A stretch of DNA of 64,000 nt from an uncultured Pelagibacteraceae bacterium (GCA_902559075.1 CACEGO010000003.1:1-64000), one strand, 5' to 3'; positions 13,042-23,251 are shown, counted from the first letter of the stretch. The notes: generated by a model not told the origin, from the sequence alone. Numbers and translations are program-made.

Positions 13042-13986
13042 TTAATTTAATTTTTTAGGAACTTTAAATACTACATCTTCTTTAATTATTTCAACTTCAT
13101 CAATACTTATAGAAAATTTATTTTTTAAATCATTAATAAAATTTTCAACTAATATTTCTGGTGCAGATGCTCCTGATGATATACCAATGGTATTGCAATT
13201 TTCTATTTGATCATATGGTATTGAGCTTTCTGAGTGAATAAGTTGAGAATTTTTACAGCCTGATTTTTTTGCTACTTCAACTAGCCTAACAGAATTGGAC
13301 GAGTTTCTACTTCCAATAACAAAAAACATATCACAATTCTTTGCAATACTTTTTACTGCCATCTGTCGGTTAGTGGTTGCATAACAAATATCTTCTTTCA
13401 TTGGCTCTCTTATATTAGGAAAATTATTTTTCAAAATTTTGATTATTTCTTTTGTATCCTCAACCGACAAAGTAGTCTGAGTAATATATGCTAAATTTTT
13501 GTTTAGTTTATTTTGATAGTTTCTAGCCTCTTCCTCATTTTGGATTAGATCTATAGAACCCTCATTTAATTGACCCATAGTTCCAATTACTTCAGGATGA
13601 TTTTCATGACCAATTAAAATTATATGGTAACCAGCTTTATTAAGATTTTCTGCTTCTCTATGAACTTTAGAAACAAGTGGACATGTAGCATCAACATAGG
13701 TCATTTTATAATCTTTAGCATCTTCAGGTATTTTTTTTGGTACACCATGGGCAGAAAAAATTACTGGTCGTGATTTATCCTTTATTTCATCTAGCTCTTC
13801 GACAAATATTGCTCCTTTATTTTTTAAATCATCTACAACGTGTTTATTGTGTACAATTTCATGACGTACATAAACTGGAGTACCAAACTTTTGTAGAGAT
13901 TTTTCTACTATTTCAATTGCTCTTTCTACTCCAGCACAAAATCCACGAGGTGCAGATAATAATATTTTTAATTCTTTATTTTTCAT
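13042..13986 (-). CDS. ispH: 4-hydroxy-3-methylbut-2-enyl diphosphate reductase
   Basis: APRGFCAGVERAIEIVE, DATCPLVSKVH, SGASAPEILV. Confidence 0.97.
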   Translation of the reverse strand: MKNKELKILLSAPRGFCAGVERAIEIVEKSLQKFGTPVYVRHEIVHNKHVVDDLKNKGAIFVEELDEIKDKSRPVIFSAHGVPKKIPEDAKDYKMTYVDATCPLVSKVHREAENLNKAGYHIILIGHENHPEVIGTMGQLNEGSIDLIQNEEEARNYQNKLNKNLAYITQTTLSVEDTKEIIKILKNNFPNIREPMKEDICYATTNRQMAVKSIAKNCDMFFVIGSRNSSNSVRLVEVAKKSGCKNSQLIHSESSIPYDQIENCNTIGISSGASAPEILVENFINDLKNKFSISIDEVEIIKEDVVFKVPKKLN

Positions 13987-14911
13987 TTTTTTCTAAAAAA
14001 TATTCCAGCAATATATGTGGAAAGGTTAAAGACGCCAAACCTATAAATATTATTTTTAAAATTGCACTATCTAAATTGTATGAATTGCTCAGCAGATATA
14101 GTGCAATAAAAGAAAAAATAGCTGTCAAAATGGTTAATGGTAAAGCTTTTTTAATAAATAATCTAAGTCCATTAATTACACTATTGGGATTTAGATCGAT
14201 GGCTAGAGAAATTGAATGTCTAATTGAATGTAAAAAACAGAAATAAACAGTAAAAGCTAGTAGCGGTGATACAAAGTAATTTAATATTAAAATTGAAAAA
14301 TAATCTAAAAAAATTACAAATTTTTTTATTTCAAAATTCTTTAAGAAAAGAAAAATACTAGATAGTGTACTGCAGATAATTCCTATTTGTATTATTTTAT
14401 TTGTTTCAATAAAATTTAAACTTGAATAAAAAACTTCATTATCAATCAATAATAATTTGAAAATTGCTATAGTTTCCTGAAAATGAAAAAACAAAGGAGC
14501 AAGTATAACTAAAAATCCTTTAAAAAAATAAAGCATTTCAGTGAAATAAGATCTATCAATTATTAAAAATTGTGTATCCTCTTTACCAAAGTGATAGGAG
14601 GCAATGATCAAAAAAATAATTAATGTTATTGATGGTAATACGATCCAAGTTCCTATGACTACTGCCGAAATTAAAATATATGTAATATAGAATATATAAG
14701 TTGATTTTACGTTAAATAACGCAAGCAGTTTTTTTCCCTTAATATGATCTAATGAACCGTGAGAAACACCTATAATTAAAATTAAAAGTAAACACAAAAT
14801 TGATGAAATATTTAAATTGCTAAAATTAAACATCAAAATACAAAAAATGTTTACAACAAAGAAAAAAATAAATGAATGATTTAAATTTATTTTTTTTATT
14901 TTATTACTCAT
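13976..14911 (-). CDS. blh: Brp/Blh family beta-carotene 15,15'-dioxygenase (retinal-forming)
   Basis: Polytopic membrane protein with GVSHGSLDHIKG, SYHFGKEDTQF, FLHSIRHS; adjacent to crtY/crtB/crtI. Confidence 0.9.
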   Translation of the reverse strand: MSNKIKKINLNHSFIFFFVVNIFCILMFNFSNLNISSILCLLLILIIGVSHGSLDHIKGKKLLALFNVKSTYIFYITYILISAVVIGTWIVLPSITLIIFLIIASYHFGKEDTQFLIIDRSYFTEMLYFFKGFLVILAPLFFHFQETIAIFKLLLIDNEVFYSSLNFIETNKIIQIGIICSTLSSIFLFLKNFEIKKFVIFLDYFSILILNYFVSPLLAFTVYFCFLHSIRHSISLAIDLNPNSVINGLRLFIKKALPLTILTAIFSFIALYLLSNSYNLDSAILKIIFIGLASLTFPHILLEYFLEKNEK

Positions 14912-14912
14912 T

Positions 14913-15977
14913 TTAAATTAATTCTTTTAAAAATTTCCACTTTGGCATTTTTAGAATTACCTCTAAATCCTCAAAAAAACTGCTTTTATTCGATAAAAAA
15001 TTTATAGCTGTTTTGGGTTTTGAATTAAAAACTCTGAAAAATATATTTCCCATTTCATTGGAATTATTTTTAAGTACTCGTAACAATATTTTGTCTAAAA
15101 AATCATATTTTGAATTAATTTTAAATAGATTTACATTTTTTATATTTTCTATGTTTTCTCTTATATATCTGCTCTGTTCTTGAATATTTAGGAAAGTATA
15201 ACCTGTACTTAATCTAGTCATACCTCCTGCAGAGCCTATGTAAATTTCATTTAATTTATTTACATTTTTTGATCTAAAAAGTGGGATTGCTCCAGTTTCT
15301 TTGTAATTAATTTTACAGTTTTTGATATTAAGATGTTTACTCAAATAATTATCAATTTGTTCATCATAATCCTTAAGTTTTTCATCATTTAGTTCAGATA
15401 TCCATGTAGTTTCAATTAATGCATTTCTTTTTGTAAATGGTAGCGTATAAAAAAAATGAACTTTGTTTCTTTGATCACAAGCAAAGTCCATCAAATTGAA
15501 TATCTCATCATCAAAAAAGTCTTTATCTGTTTCTATTTCAACTCCACAAAAGTGTTGCCATAACTCACTCTGTTTATCTTCAAAATCAGGTACACTGTTA
15601 AATACAATTGAATTTGATTTATCTATTTGATCAATACTTTTAAAAAACTGAATATTTTTATTTAATTTGAGTTTTGAAAGTGTTTTTTCATAGAACATAC
15701 CACTATCAATTGTTTGATATGGTGTAGGTTGGCAATCTACATATTTTGTATTATCTGGTGTATTTATTGTAAAATTATTCCAACTTTTTTTGATACAGTC
15801 ATCAAAATTATGTGAAAAAACCTTCCAAAATGACCAAGTTTTATCTCTTTTATAATCTTCTCTTGGTTCAATGATTGCTAAAGTTTTATCTTTTAATTTT
15901 TCATAAATTTCCAGTTCATATGCTAACGAAAGACCTGCACAACCTCCGCCTATGATTATGTAGTCAAATTCTTTCAT
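14913..15977 (-). CDS. crtY: Lycopene beta-cyclase
   Basis: YIIIGGGCAGLSLAYEL FAD motif, KTWSFW, AGGMTRLSTGYTF; carotenoid cluster context. Confidence 0.93.
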   Translation of the reverse strand: MKEFDYIIIGGGCAGLSLAYELEIYEKLKDKTLAIIEPREDYKRDKTWSFWKVFSHNFDDCIKKSWNNFTINTPDNTKYVDCQPTPYQTIDSGMFYEKTLSKLKLNKNIQFFKSIDQIDKSNSIVFNSVPDFEDKQSELWQHFCGVEIETDKDFFDDEIFNLMDFACDQRNKVHFFYTLPFTKRNALIETTWISELNDEKLKDYDEQIDNYLSKHLNIKNCKINYKETGAIPLFRSKNVNKLNEIYIGSAGGMTRLSTGYTFLNIQEQSRYIRENIENIKNVNLFKINSKYDFLDKILLRVLKNNSNEMGNIFFRVFNSKPKTAINFLSNKSSFFEDLEVILKMPKWKFLKELI

Positions 15978-16815
15978 TTAAATTTATTTCTTCATTAATT
16001 AAATTATGATCATGATTAATATTATCATCATTTTTACTTATAAGTGATAACTTAATTAGGTCATAAATAGATAAAAAAGTTTCAATAATTTTTTCTATAT
16101 TTGAAACATAAATTTTTCCAGACTTTTTATAATTTTCTATGTTTTTTTTATTTAGAATTTTGTATCCTATTTTTCTGTAAACCCTCCTAGCAACTAAAAT
16201 AGAAAATCTGAAACTTAATGGTATTTCTTTTATTGAATAAAATGAGTTTTCATAAAATTGTTCTGACAGCTTGATTGTAGCCTCTATTTCCTCAAAACTT
16301 TCATTGATATAAAATCTATTATTTTTTTTATCTTCCATAACATCTCTAGAAATATTTGTTAATTGCATAGCAATTCCAAGATCAATAGCTGATTTTAAAG
16401 ATTGTTCTTTATGAACATTCAATATTTTAGCCATCATTAATCCAACTGTTCCAGCCACCCTGTAGGAATATATTAATAGTTCTTTTTTTGAATTAAGTTT
16501 AACATTCTCTTTAATATCGGAATTAATGCCCTCAAATAAATCGTCTATAATTTTAGTCGAAATACTAAATTCATTAATAAGATTCCACATGTTTTTAATA
16601 ATTGGATCATTTAAATTTTTATTTACAAAATTATTTTTAAATTTAATAAAATTATTTTTTTTTATTTCGATTTTGTTTTCATTATCTGCAATATTATCTG
16701 CTAATCTGCAAAAGTCATAAAGCGCAGAGCATTTTTCATAGGTTTTTTTTGGTAAAAAAAAACCTGCCCAATTGAAAGATTTTGCGTAAATAGCTAAATA
16801 ATTCCTAGTTAACAT
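15964..16815 (-). CDS. crtB: Phytoene synthase
   Basis: YDFCRLADNIADN, AMQLTNISRDVMEDKKNNRFYI. Confidence 0.95.
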   Translation of the reverse strand: MLTRNYLAIYAKSFNWAGFFLPKKTYEKCSALYDFCRLADNIADNENKIEIKKNNFIKFKNNFVNKNLNDPIIKNMWNLINEFSISTKIIDDLFEGINSDIKENVKLNSKKELLIYSYRVAGTVGLMMAKILNVHKEQSLKSAIDLGIAMQLTNISRDVMEDKKNNRFYINESFEEIEATIKLSEQFYENSFYSIKEIPLSFRFSILVARRVYRKIGYKILNKKNIENYKKSGKIYVSNIEKIIETFLSIYDLIKLSLISKNDDNINHDHNLINEEINLNERI

Positions 16816-18275
16816 TAAATTAATTTATCTAAAACTTTTGCTGAAGAGAGAACACCTGGAACCCCAGCTCCTGGATGGGTACCCGCACCAACAAAGTACA
16901 AACCATCATATATCTCTGATTTATTATGAAATCTAAAGTATGCGGATTGTGTAAATTTAGGTTGAATTGAAAAGCCAGATCCAAATTTTGTATTTAATTC
17001 TTTTTCAAAGTAATCAGGTGTGAGATAAAAATCTTCAACTATATTGTTTTTAAGATCTGGCATTAAATCTTTTTCCATTTTTTCAATTATAAGATTTTTC
17101 ATTTTTTCACCTTCAATTTCCCACTTAATTTTTGATTGATTGTTAGGAACAGGCACTAAAACATAAAAACAATCATTTCCTTCCGGAGCCATAGTTTTGT
17201 CAGTCGCTGTAGGTCTGTGAAGATAATAGCTGATATCATTATTTAATTTTTTCTTATCGAATATATCATCAAGATGTTCTTTATATTTGTTTCCAAACTT
17301 TATTGTATGATGTTCAACATTCTTATAAATTTTTTTTGTACCAAAATAGTAAACAAATAAACCCATAGAATATTCCATTCGATTTTTTTTCCAATTAAAA
17401 AGCATCGAACTCGTATTGCTTTTACTTAACATTTTTTCATAAAAGGCTGGTGGATCTGCATTACAAACAACATTGACTGCATCAATTTCATTTTCATTAT
17501 TTAATTTTACACCACTTATTTTATTATTTTTTGTTATAATTTCTGTTACCTCACTGTTTTTTATTATTTCAATACCAACCTCATTCATTAATTTTTCAAA
17601 ACCTTTAATTATGTTTCCTGTTCCTCCAACTGAATAATGTATTCCCCATTTTTTTTCTAAATAAAGAATTAAGCCATATATAGAAGTGGTGGTAAAAGGA
17701 TTTCCTCCAACCAGTAAAGGATGCATGCTAAGCATCCTCCTTAATTTTTCATTTTTTATATAAGATGAAACAAGTGAGTAAACTGATTTATAACTTTTAA
17801 GTTTTAAGAGAGCAGGTAATTGTTGCATCATTACAAAAGGTTTATTGAATGGCACATCTGCAAGTTCTGAAAAACCTTTATCAAAAATTTTTTTTGTGAA
17901 ATTAACTAATTTTTCATACCCATTTACATCTTCTTTGCTAAGCTTCTCAATTTGGCTTTTCATTTCTATTTCGTCACCTGAATAATTAAATTTCGTTTTA
18001 TCCTCAAAAATAAATTGGTACCAAATTTTAAGTGGGGTTAGTTCTATATAGTTTTTGGGATCTTTATTGAATAACTCAAACAATTCATTAATTAGATAGG
18101 GCGCAGTAATTACTGTTGGTCCAGCATCATATATAAATCCGTTTTTTTTAAACACTCTAGCTCTACCACCTAAGTCTGGATTTTTTTCTATTAATTTTAC
18201 TTTATGTCCTTTTGCTTTAAGTCTTAGTGCTGCTGCAATTCCACCAAATCCTGATCCAATGACTATAGAGTTCAT
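16815..18275 (-). CDS. crtI: Phytoene desaturase
   Basis: IGSGFGGIAAALRLKAKGHKVKLIEKNPDLGGRARVF, YFVGAGTHPGAGVPGVLSSAK. Confidence 0.97.
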   Translation of the reverse strand: MNSIVIGSGFGGIAAALRLKAKGHKVKLIEKNPDLGGRARVFKKNGFIYDAGPTVITAPYLINELFELFNKDPKNYIELTPLKIWYQFIFEDKTKFNYSGDEIEMKSQIEKLSKEDVNGYEKLVNFTKKIFDKGFSELADVPFNKPFVMMQQLPALLKLKSYKSVYSLVSSYIKNEKLRRMLSMHPLLVGGNPFTTTSIYGLILYLEKKWGIHYSVGGTGNIIKGFEKLMNEVGIEIIKNSEVTEIITKNNKISGVKLNNENEIDAVNVVCNADPPAFYEKMLSKSNTSSMLFNWKKNRMEYSMGLFVYYFGTKKIYKNVEHHTIKFGNKYKEHLDDIFDKKKLNNDISYYLHRPTATDKTMAPEGNDCFYVLVPVPNNQSKIKWEIEGEKMKNLIIEKMEKDLMPDLKNNIVEDFYLTPDYFEKELNTKFGSGFSIQPKFTQSAYFRFHNKSEIYDGLYFVGAGTHPGAGVPGVLSSAKVLDKLI

Positions 18276-18314
18276 TTTAATAATTTATAGCTTTTTTGGA
18301 AAATTGTAAGTGTA

Positions 18315-18812
18315 TTATGAGTTAATTTTTTTTAACTCTTCTTTAGTTTCATCTAAATTTTTTTGAAACATAGCGTCTAATTTTGACTTATCTACTGATG
18401 TAGTTATTATTTTTTTAACTGAGTCCACTGCAATCTTTATTGACGCATCTTTAATTTCTTTTATAGCGGCTTCTTTCATTTGACTAATTTTATTTTCAGC
18501 CAAATTCTTTTTAATTTCTGAAGATTTATGAAATTTATCGTTCATTTCAATAATTAATCTATCAGCATCTTTTTTGGCATTTTCTAAAATTTCATTACTT
18601 ACAGATTGAGCTGTATCTAGTTTTTTTTGCGAGTTATCTAATAGCGTTTTTGCTTCAGTCCTTAATTTTTCGCTCTCATCTATTTCACTCTTAATGTCAG
18701 ATATCATTTTATCCAGCATTTCCAAAACCTTTTGAGGGATTTTAAAATATATTAATACTCCGAAAAAAATAATAAATGAAATAGCTACCCAAAATGTTGC
18801 ATCAATTGCCAT
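18315..18812 (-). CDS. atpF: F0F1 ATP synthase subunit b
   Basis: MAIDATFWVAISFIIFFGVLIYFKIP...; GGAG SD upstream of this internal ATG; ORF track extends to 18848. Confidence 0.92.
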   Translation of the reverse strand: MAIDATFWVAISFIIFFGVLIYFKIPQKVLEMLDKMISDIKSEIDESEKLRTEAKTLLDNSQKKLDTAQSVSNEILENAKKDADRLIIEMNDKFHKSSEIKKNLAENKISQMKEAAIKEIKDASIKIAVDSVKKIITTSVDKSKLDAMFQKNLDETKEELKKINS

Positions 18813-19392
18813 AATATTTTTCTCCATTTCTTTTAGATAAATCGTCAACTATTGCAGTTATACTGCTATTATTTATTTCAGCTCCAATAAGTTTTTGTAA
18901 TAGCTCAGATGATGTCTCAATAGCTATTTTATTAATTTTATCTGGTGCATTCTTTCTTAATGTATCTATTTCTTTTTCAGCCTCTGCAATCTCATCATCA
19001 ATCTGTTTGTCTAGAACTTCTCTTTTTGCACTAATATCTTTTATTGCTTTTTCTCTTGCTTGATTAAAAATACTATTAGCCTCAAGTTTGCTTTTAGATA
19101 TAATTTCATCATATTCTTTTAGCTTTGCATCGCTATTTTCTCTTTGTTTCTCAGCAGCCTCAATATTTTCTAATATTTGAGCTTTTCTCGATTCTAAGTT
19201 GTTACTAATTTTTGGTAGTATTAGTTTAGATAAAACTAAATACATAATACCAAAAGTAAGTATTAACCAAAAAATTTGAGAAACCCAAAACTCTGGATTT
19301 AATTGAGGCATACCTCCACTTTCAGCTGCAAAAGCTTCTTTAATAAAAAAGAAGCTAAAAAATATAGATTGAAAATATATTTTTTTAACCAT
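18802..19392 (-). CDS. atpG: F0F1 ATP synthase subunit b'
   Basis: PEFWVSQIFWLILTFGIMYLVLSKLILPKI; start set at MVKKIYF, giving no overlap with atpE; lies between atpE and atpF. Confidence 0.88.
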   Translation of the reverse strand: MVKKIYFQSIFFSFFFIKEAFAAESGGMPQLNPEFWVSQIFWLILTFGIMYLVLSKLILPKISNNLESRKAQILENIEAAEKQRENSDAKLKEYDEIISKSKLEANSIFNQAREKAIKDISAKREVLDKQIDDEIAEAEKEIDTLRKNAPDKINKIAIETSSELLQKLIGAEINNSSITAIVDDLSKRNGEKYYGN

Positions 19393-19396
19393 CAAT

Positions 19397-19624
19397 TTAA
19401 AATGCAAAAAGAATGATTAACGCAACTACCAATCCAAATAATCCTGTAGCTTCTGCAAGTGCGAAACCTAAAAGTAAGTTAGGAAATTGTTTTTGTGCTG
19501 CAGATGGATTTCTCATTGCACCAGACAAATAATTTCCAAAAATTATTCCGATACCAACACCGGCTCCAGCCAAAGCAATTGCTGCCAAACCTGCTCCGAT
19601 CATTTTTGCTGCTTCTAATTCCAT
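19397..19624 (-). CDS. atpE: F0F1 ATP synthase subunit c
   Basis: AGVGIGIIFGNYLSGAMRNPSA and GFALAEATGLFGLVVALIILF. Confidence 0.97.
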   Translation of the reverse strand: MELEAAKMIGAGLAAIALAGAGVGIGIIFGNYLSGAMRNPSAAQKQFPNLLLGFALAEATGLFGLVVALIILFAF

Positions 19625-19641
19625 TATATCCTCCTGTGTTA

Positions 19642-20376
19642 TTAATGGTGTAAATTTAATGCATCATTTAAATAGATGCAGGTTAAGATTGCAAAAACAT
19701 AAGCTTGAAGAAAAGCAACTAAGATCTCCAAACCCGTTAATGCAACCGAAAAACTTAGTGGAAGCCATCCACCAACTATTCCGAGGCTAATTACAAAGCC
19801 TCCGAAAACTTTCATCATTGTATGTCCAGCCATCATATTAGCAAATAATCTAACTGATAAACTTATTGGTCTACTTAAATAAGAAATAATTTCTATTACT
19901 ACAATTAACGGAAGCAGAACAGCTGGTACTCCACTTGGAACAAATAATTTTAAATACCCAAACCCATGTTTAATAAACCCAATTACAGTCACTCCAATAA
20001 ATATAAATGCTGCAAGCACAAATGTTACAATGATATGACTGGTTACAGTGAAAGTATAAGGTATCATTCCAAACATGTTACAAAATAAAACAAACATGAA
20101 TAGAGAAAATATAAATGCAAAGTATGGTTTAGCTTTTGATCCTGCGGTATCACTTATCATTTTGGATACAAAGGTATAGCTAAGTTCAGCTAATAATTGA
20201 ATTTTGTTTGGTAATATTGAATTTTTTTTTGATCCTAAATTAAAGACTAACAAAATAGATACTGTGCTTAAAATCATAAATAAACTTGCGTTAGTAAATG
20301 ATATATCTAATGCTCCAACTTTAATTTCTGGTCCAATTCTATAAACGTCGAATTGAGACATAGGATTTGCTGCCAT
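19642..20376 (-). CDS. atpB: F0F1 ATP synthase subunit a
   Basis: RPISLSVRLFANMMAGHTMMKVFGGF, ILVAFLQAYVFAILTCIYLNDA. Confidence 0.97.
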   Translation of the reverse strand: MAANPMSQFDVYRIGPEIKVGALDISFTNASLFMILSTVSILLVFNLGSKKNSILPNKIQLLAELSYTFVSKMISDTAGSKAKPYFAFIFSLFMFVLFCNMFGMIPYTFTVTSHIIVTFVLAAFIFIGVTVIGFIKHGFGYLKLFVPSGVPAVLLPLIVVIEIISYLSRPISLSVRLFANMMAGHTMMKVFGGFVISLGIVGGWLPLSFSVALTGLEILVAFLQAYVFAILTCIYLNDALNLHH

Positions 20377-20381
20377 AGTAC

Positions 20382-20660
20382 TTATTTTTTTTGCATTTTT
20401 TTTGCAGATCTAATCACATTGGTTATTCCAGCAATCACGCCCACAAAAAAAAATATTAATATAAACCAAGGTTTAGTACCAAAGGTCTTGTCAAAAATAA
20501 ACCCAATAATTGTCCCCACGGCAACTGCAGAGACGAGTTCTGTGCTTAATTTGAATGCAGTGCCTATAGGTGAGGGGTCATTCTTCTTATTGTAGAGATT
20601 TTTCTTTGAAATCTTGTTTTTTGCAATCTCTAAGCGAGTTTTGAAAGGGTCTTTTGGCAT
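20382..20660 (-). CDS. AtpI/AtpZ-like F0F1 ATP synthase assembly protein
   Basis: GTIIGFIFDKTFGTKPWFILIFFFVGVIAGITNV; located upstream of atpB. Confidence 0.88.
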   Translation of the reverse strand: MPKDPFKTRLEIAKNKISKKNLYNKKNDPSPIGTAFKLSTELVSAVAVGTIIGFIFDKTFGTKPWFILIFFFVGVIAGITNVIRSAKKMQKK

Positions 20661-20669
20661 TTGTATAGT

Positions 20670-23243
20670 TTAAGCAACCATACTCTCTGCTTTCTGTAAA
20701 TCAACAGCTACAAGCTGACTAATACCTTTTTGAGGCATGGTTACTCCATATAGTCTGTTCATTTTGGACATAGTTAAAGCATGATGAGTTACAATTATGA
20801 ATTTTGTGTTAGTTATTTTAATTAGCTCCTCAAGTAGACTGCAAAATCTTGTTACATTGGCATCATCTAGTGGGGCATCAACCTCATCTAATACACAAAT
20901 AGGCGAGGGGTTAGTTAAAAATACCGCAAAGATCAAAGATAGAGCAGTCAGAGCTTGTTCACCACCAGACAATAAAGTTATTGATTGAAGCCTTTTTCCT
21001 GGAGGACTAACCAACATTTCTAGACCAGCTTCAAGAGGATCATCAGAGTCGACCAGTTCTAGTTTTGCATTTCCGCCATTAAATAGTTTTGTATAAACTT
21101 CATTAAATTTTCTATTAACTTTTTCAAAAGCTTCGATTAATCTTTCTCTTCCTTTTTGATTGAGTTCATTAATACTATCTTTAAGTTTTACAATAGCAGT
21201 TACTAGATCAGCTCGATCTTGTTCCATTTTTTTTATTTCTTCTTCATACTTACTCGTTTCTTCATCTGCTTTTAAATTTACTGATCCTAATTTCTCTCTC
21301 TCTTGTTTTTTTTTGTCCAAAGTATCCTCTTGATCAACAGGGTTTGGAAGTTCCTCTACCCCATTTAAATTTGAATTCTCTAAAACGTTATTTTCATTTA
21401 AACTCAGTTCAGAACTAATTCTATCAAGTAAATCACTTTTTCTTTTTTGAAGACCTTCTATAGTTGCACCTGAACTTGCTTTTCTCTCTCTAATTTGAAT
21501 TGATTGTTCTTGTATTTCATTTAACTGTGTTCTTAATGATTCAATTTTTTCATCTGTTTCTTCTATAATTGCCTCATTATCAATTTTTTCTTTATCAGAG
21601 ATTCTTAAATTTTCTGAAATCTGACCTTTTCTTTCTGCCTGTGCTCTAGGTTGATTTTCTAGTTTACTTAACTGTTTTGATAATTTATCTTTTCTATGTG
21701 TTAACTCACTAACCATTTTTTCTGAATTAGTTAATAAATTTTTCCAACTATCAATTTCTGTTTCAATAGTTTTAATTCTCTCATTTCTTTTAATTGACTC
21801 ATTTTTAATCGATTGATTTTTGCTATATGCATCTGCATATTTTTCTTGAAGTATTTTTATATTTTGGGATTTTTCATTTACACTTAGTAATTCATTTCTA
21901 GATCTCTCATTTTTTAAATCACTTAAAAAATTATCAAGTTCCATATTGCATCTATCCAAAAGTGTAAGCGCTTGATTTATTTCGTTACTATCTATTAGTT
22001 CTTTTACTCTTGCTATGGTATTTTTAACATTTTTTATTGGACCAACACTTATATTTACAGTTTCCTCTGCTAAGTTATTTACCACTTCATCAACTGCTTT
22101 TTGTTCCTCTTTAAGTTTATTTTTTGCGTTTTCTAATTCTTCATTTGATAATTTTTCTGTTTCAAAATATTTTGAGTCTGTCTCAATTAGTTCAGTTTTT
22201 TCTTCCTTCAATCTTTTCTCATTTGAATTAGCATCTATAATTATACCTTTTTCTCTTGATATATCGTCATCGAGTGTTTCAATTGATTTTTTTATGCTTT
22301 CAATCTCATCTTGAGTTCTTGTATTTTCCTCATCTAAACTTTTAAGCTCTAAATTAAGTCTTTGAATCTTTGATAAATTTTCTATATTTTTCTCTCTCAA
22401 TGGATTTACTTTTTCTGTAAACGATTTAATTGAATTTTCTAATTCAGATATTTTATTATTAAATCCTTCTACTTCTCCTTCTGCCTCTGTATTTATTTCA
22501 TTTTCTATTCTAATTTCTTTATCTATCTCTATTAATTTTAAATAATATAGTCCTGCTTCTATTTTTTTTATTTCTTCCGAAATAAATTTATACTTATTTG
22601 CTTCTTCAGCTTGTTTTTGAAGATTTGCAAGTTGCTTTTCTTGTTGTCTTCTCAGTTCGTCTGCTCTTTTTAAATTGTTTTCGGCTGCACCTAATCTTAA
22701 TTCAGCCTCATGTCTTCTTACGTGCAAACCTGAAATTCCTGCGGCCTCTTCTAAGATTGCTCTTCTATCAGTTGGTTTCGCTGTCACCAATGCTCCTATT
22801 CTTCCCTGACTAATCATAGAGGGAGAATGTGCACCAGTAGAAAGATCTGCAAAAAACATTTGAGCATCTCTTGCTCGTACTTCTTTATCATTTATATAAA
22901 ATTTAGATCCTTTATCTTTTTCTATCTTTCTTCTAACTTGTATTTGTTCTAATTCGCGGTATTGGATTGGACCTTCCTTATCTTTATTTTCAACTTCGAT
23001 TGAAACTTCTGCAATATTTTTTGACGCTTTATTAGATGTTCCTGAGAAAATTACATCCTCCATACCAGATCCACGCATACTTTTTGCAGATGTTTCTCCC
23101 ATCACCCATCTTAAAGACTCCACAATATTAGATTTACCACAGCCATTTGGTCCTACTATTCCAGTGAGACCATCTTCAATTAAGAAATTGGTTTTTTCGG
23201 CAAATGACTTAAATCCATTTAATTGGATTTTTTTAAACTCCAT
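20670..23243 (-). CDS. smc: SMC family chromosome segregation ATPase, short and without recognisable hinge
   Basis: Walker A GPNGCGKSN, signature LLSGGEQALT, Walker B ICVLDEVDAPLDDAN; 857 aa with coiled coil between the head halves. Confidence 0.93.
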   Translation of the reverse strand: MEFKKIQLNGFKSFAEKTNFLIEDGLTGIVGPNGCGKSNIVESLRWVMGETSAKSMRGSGMEDVIFSGTSNKASKNIAEVSIEVENKDKEGPIQYRELEQIQVRRKIEKDKGSKFYINDKEVRARDAQMFFADLSTGAHSPSMISQGRIGALVTAKPTDRRAILEEAAGISGLHVRRHEAELRLGAAENNLKRADELRRQQEKQLANLQKQAEEANKYKFISEEIKKIEAGLYYLKLIEIDKEIRIENEINTEAEGEVEGFNNKISELENSIKSFTEKVNPLREKNIENLSKIQRLNLELKSLDEENTRTQDEIESIKKSIETLDDDISREKGIIIDANSNEKRLKEEKTELIETDSKYFETEKLSNEELENAKNKLKEEQKAVDEVVNNLAEETVNISVGPIKNVKNTIARVKELIDSNEINQALTLLDRCNMELDNFLSDLKNERSRNELLSVNEKSQNIKILQEKYADAYSKNQSIKNESIKRNERIKTIETEIDSWKNLLTNSEKMVSELTHRKDKLSKQLSKLENQPRAQAERKGQISENLRISDKEKIDNEAIIEETDEKIESLRTQLNEIQEQSIQIRERKASSGATIEGLQKRKSDLLDRISSELSLNENNVLENSNLNGVEELPNPVDQEDTLDKKKQEREKLGSVNLKADEETSKYEEEIKKMEQDRADLVTAIVKLKDSINELNQKGRERLIEAFEKVNRKFNEVYTKLFNGGNAKLELVDSDDPLEAGLEMLVSPPGKRLQSITLLSGGEQALTALSLIFAVFLTNPSPICVLDEVDAPLDDANVTRFCSLLEELIKITNTKFIIVTHHALTMSKMNRLYGVTMPQKGISQLVAVDLQKAESMVA

Positions 23244-23251
23244 GCACTAAC

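Noticed and set aside
13737-14246. 169-aa plus-strand ORF
   Set aside because: Antisense to well-supported ispH and blh; low-complexity hydrophobic translation with no family signature.
18802-19407. Signal-peptide-like N-terminus on ATP synthase b'
   Set aside because: Extended hydrophobic or AFA-AES-like N-termini occur in alphaproteobacterial b' subunits; not distinctive enough.
19397-19624. Possible Na+-type c-subunit
   Set aside because: The ion-site region reads ALAEATGLFG, lacking the Ser/Thr directly after Glu typical of Na+ types; looks like an ordinary H+ c-subunit.
22015-22314. 99-aa plus-strand ORF (and 22598-22813, 20797-20988)
   Set aside because: Antisense to smc coiled coil; Ser/Phe-rich translation typical of the reverse of Glu/Lys-rich coding.
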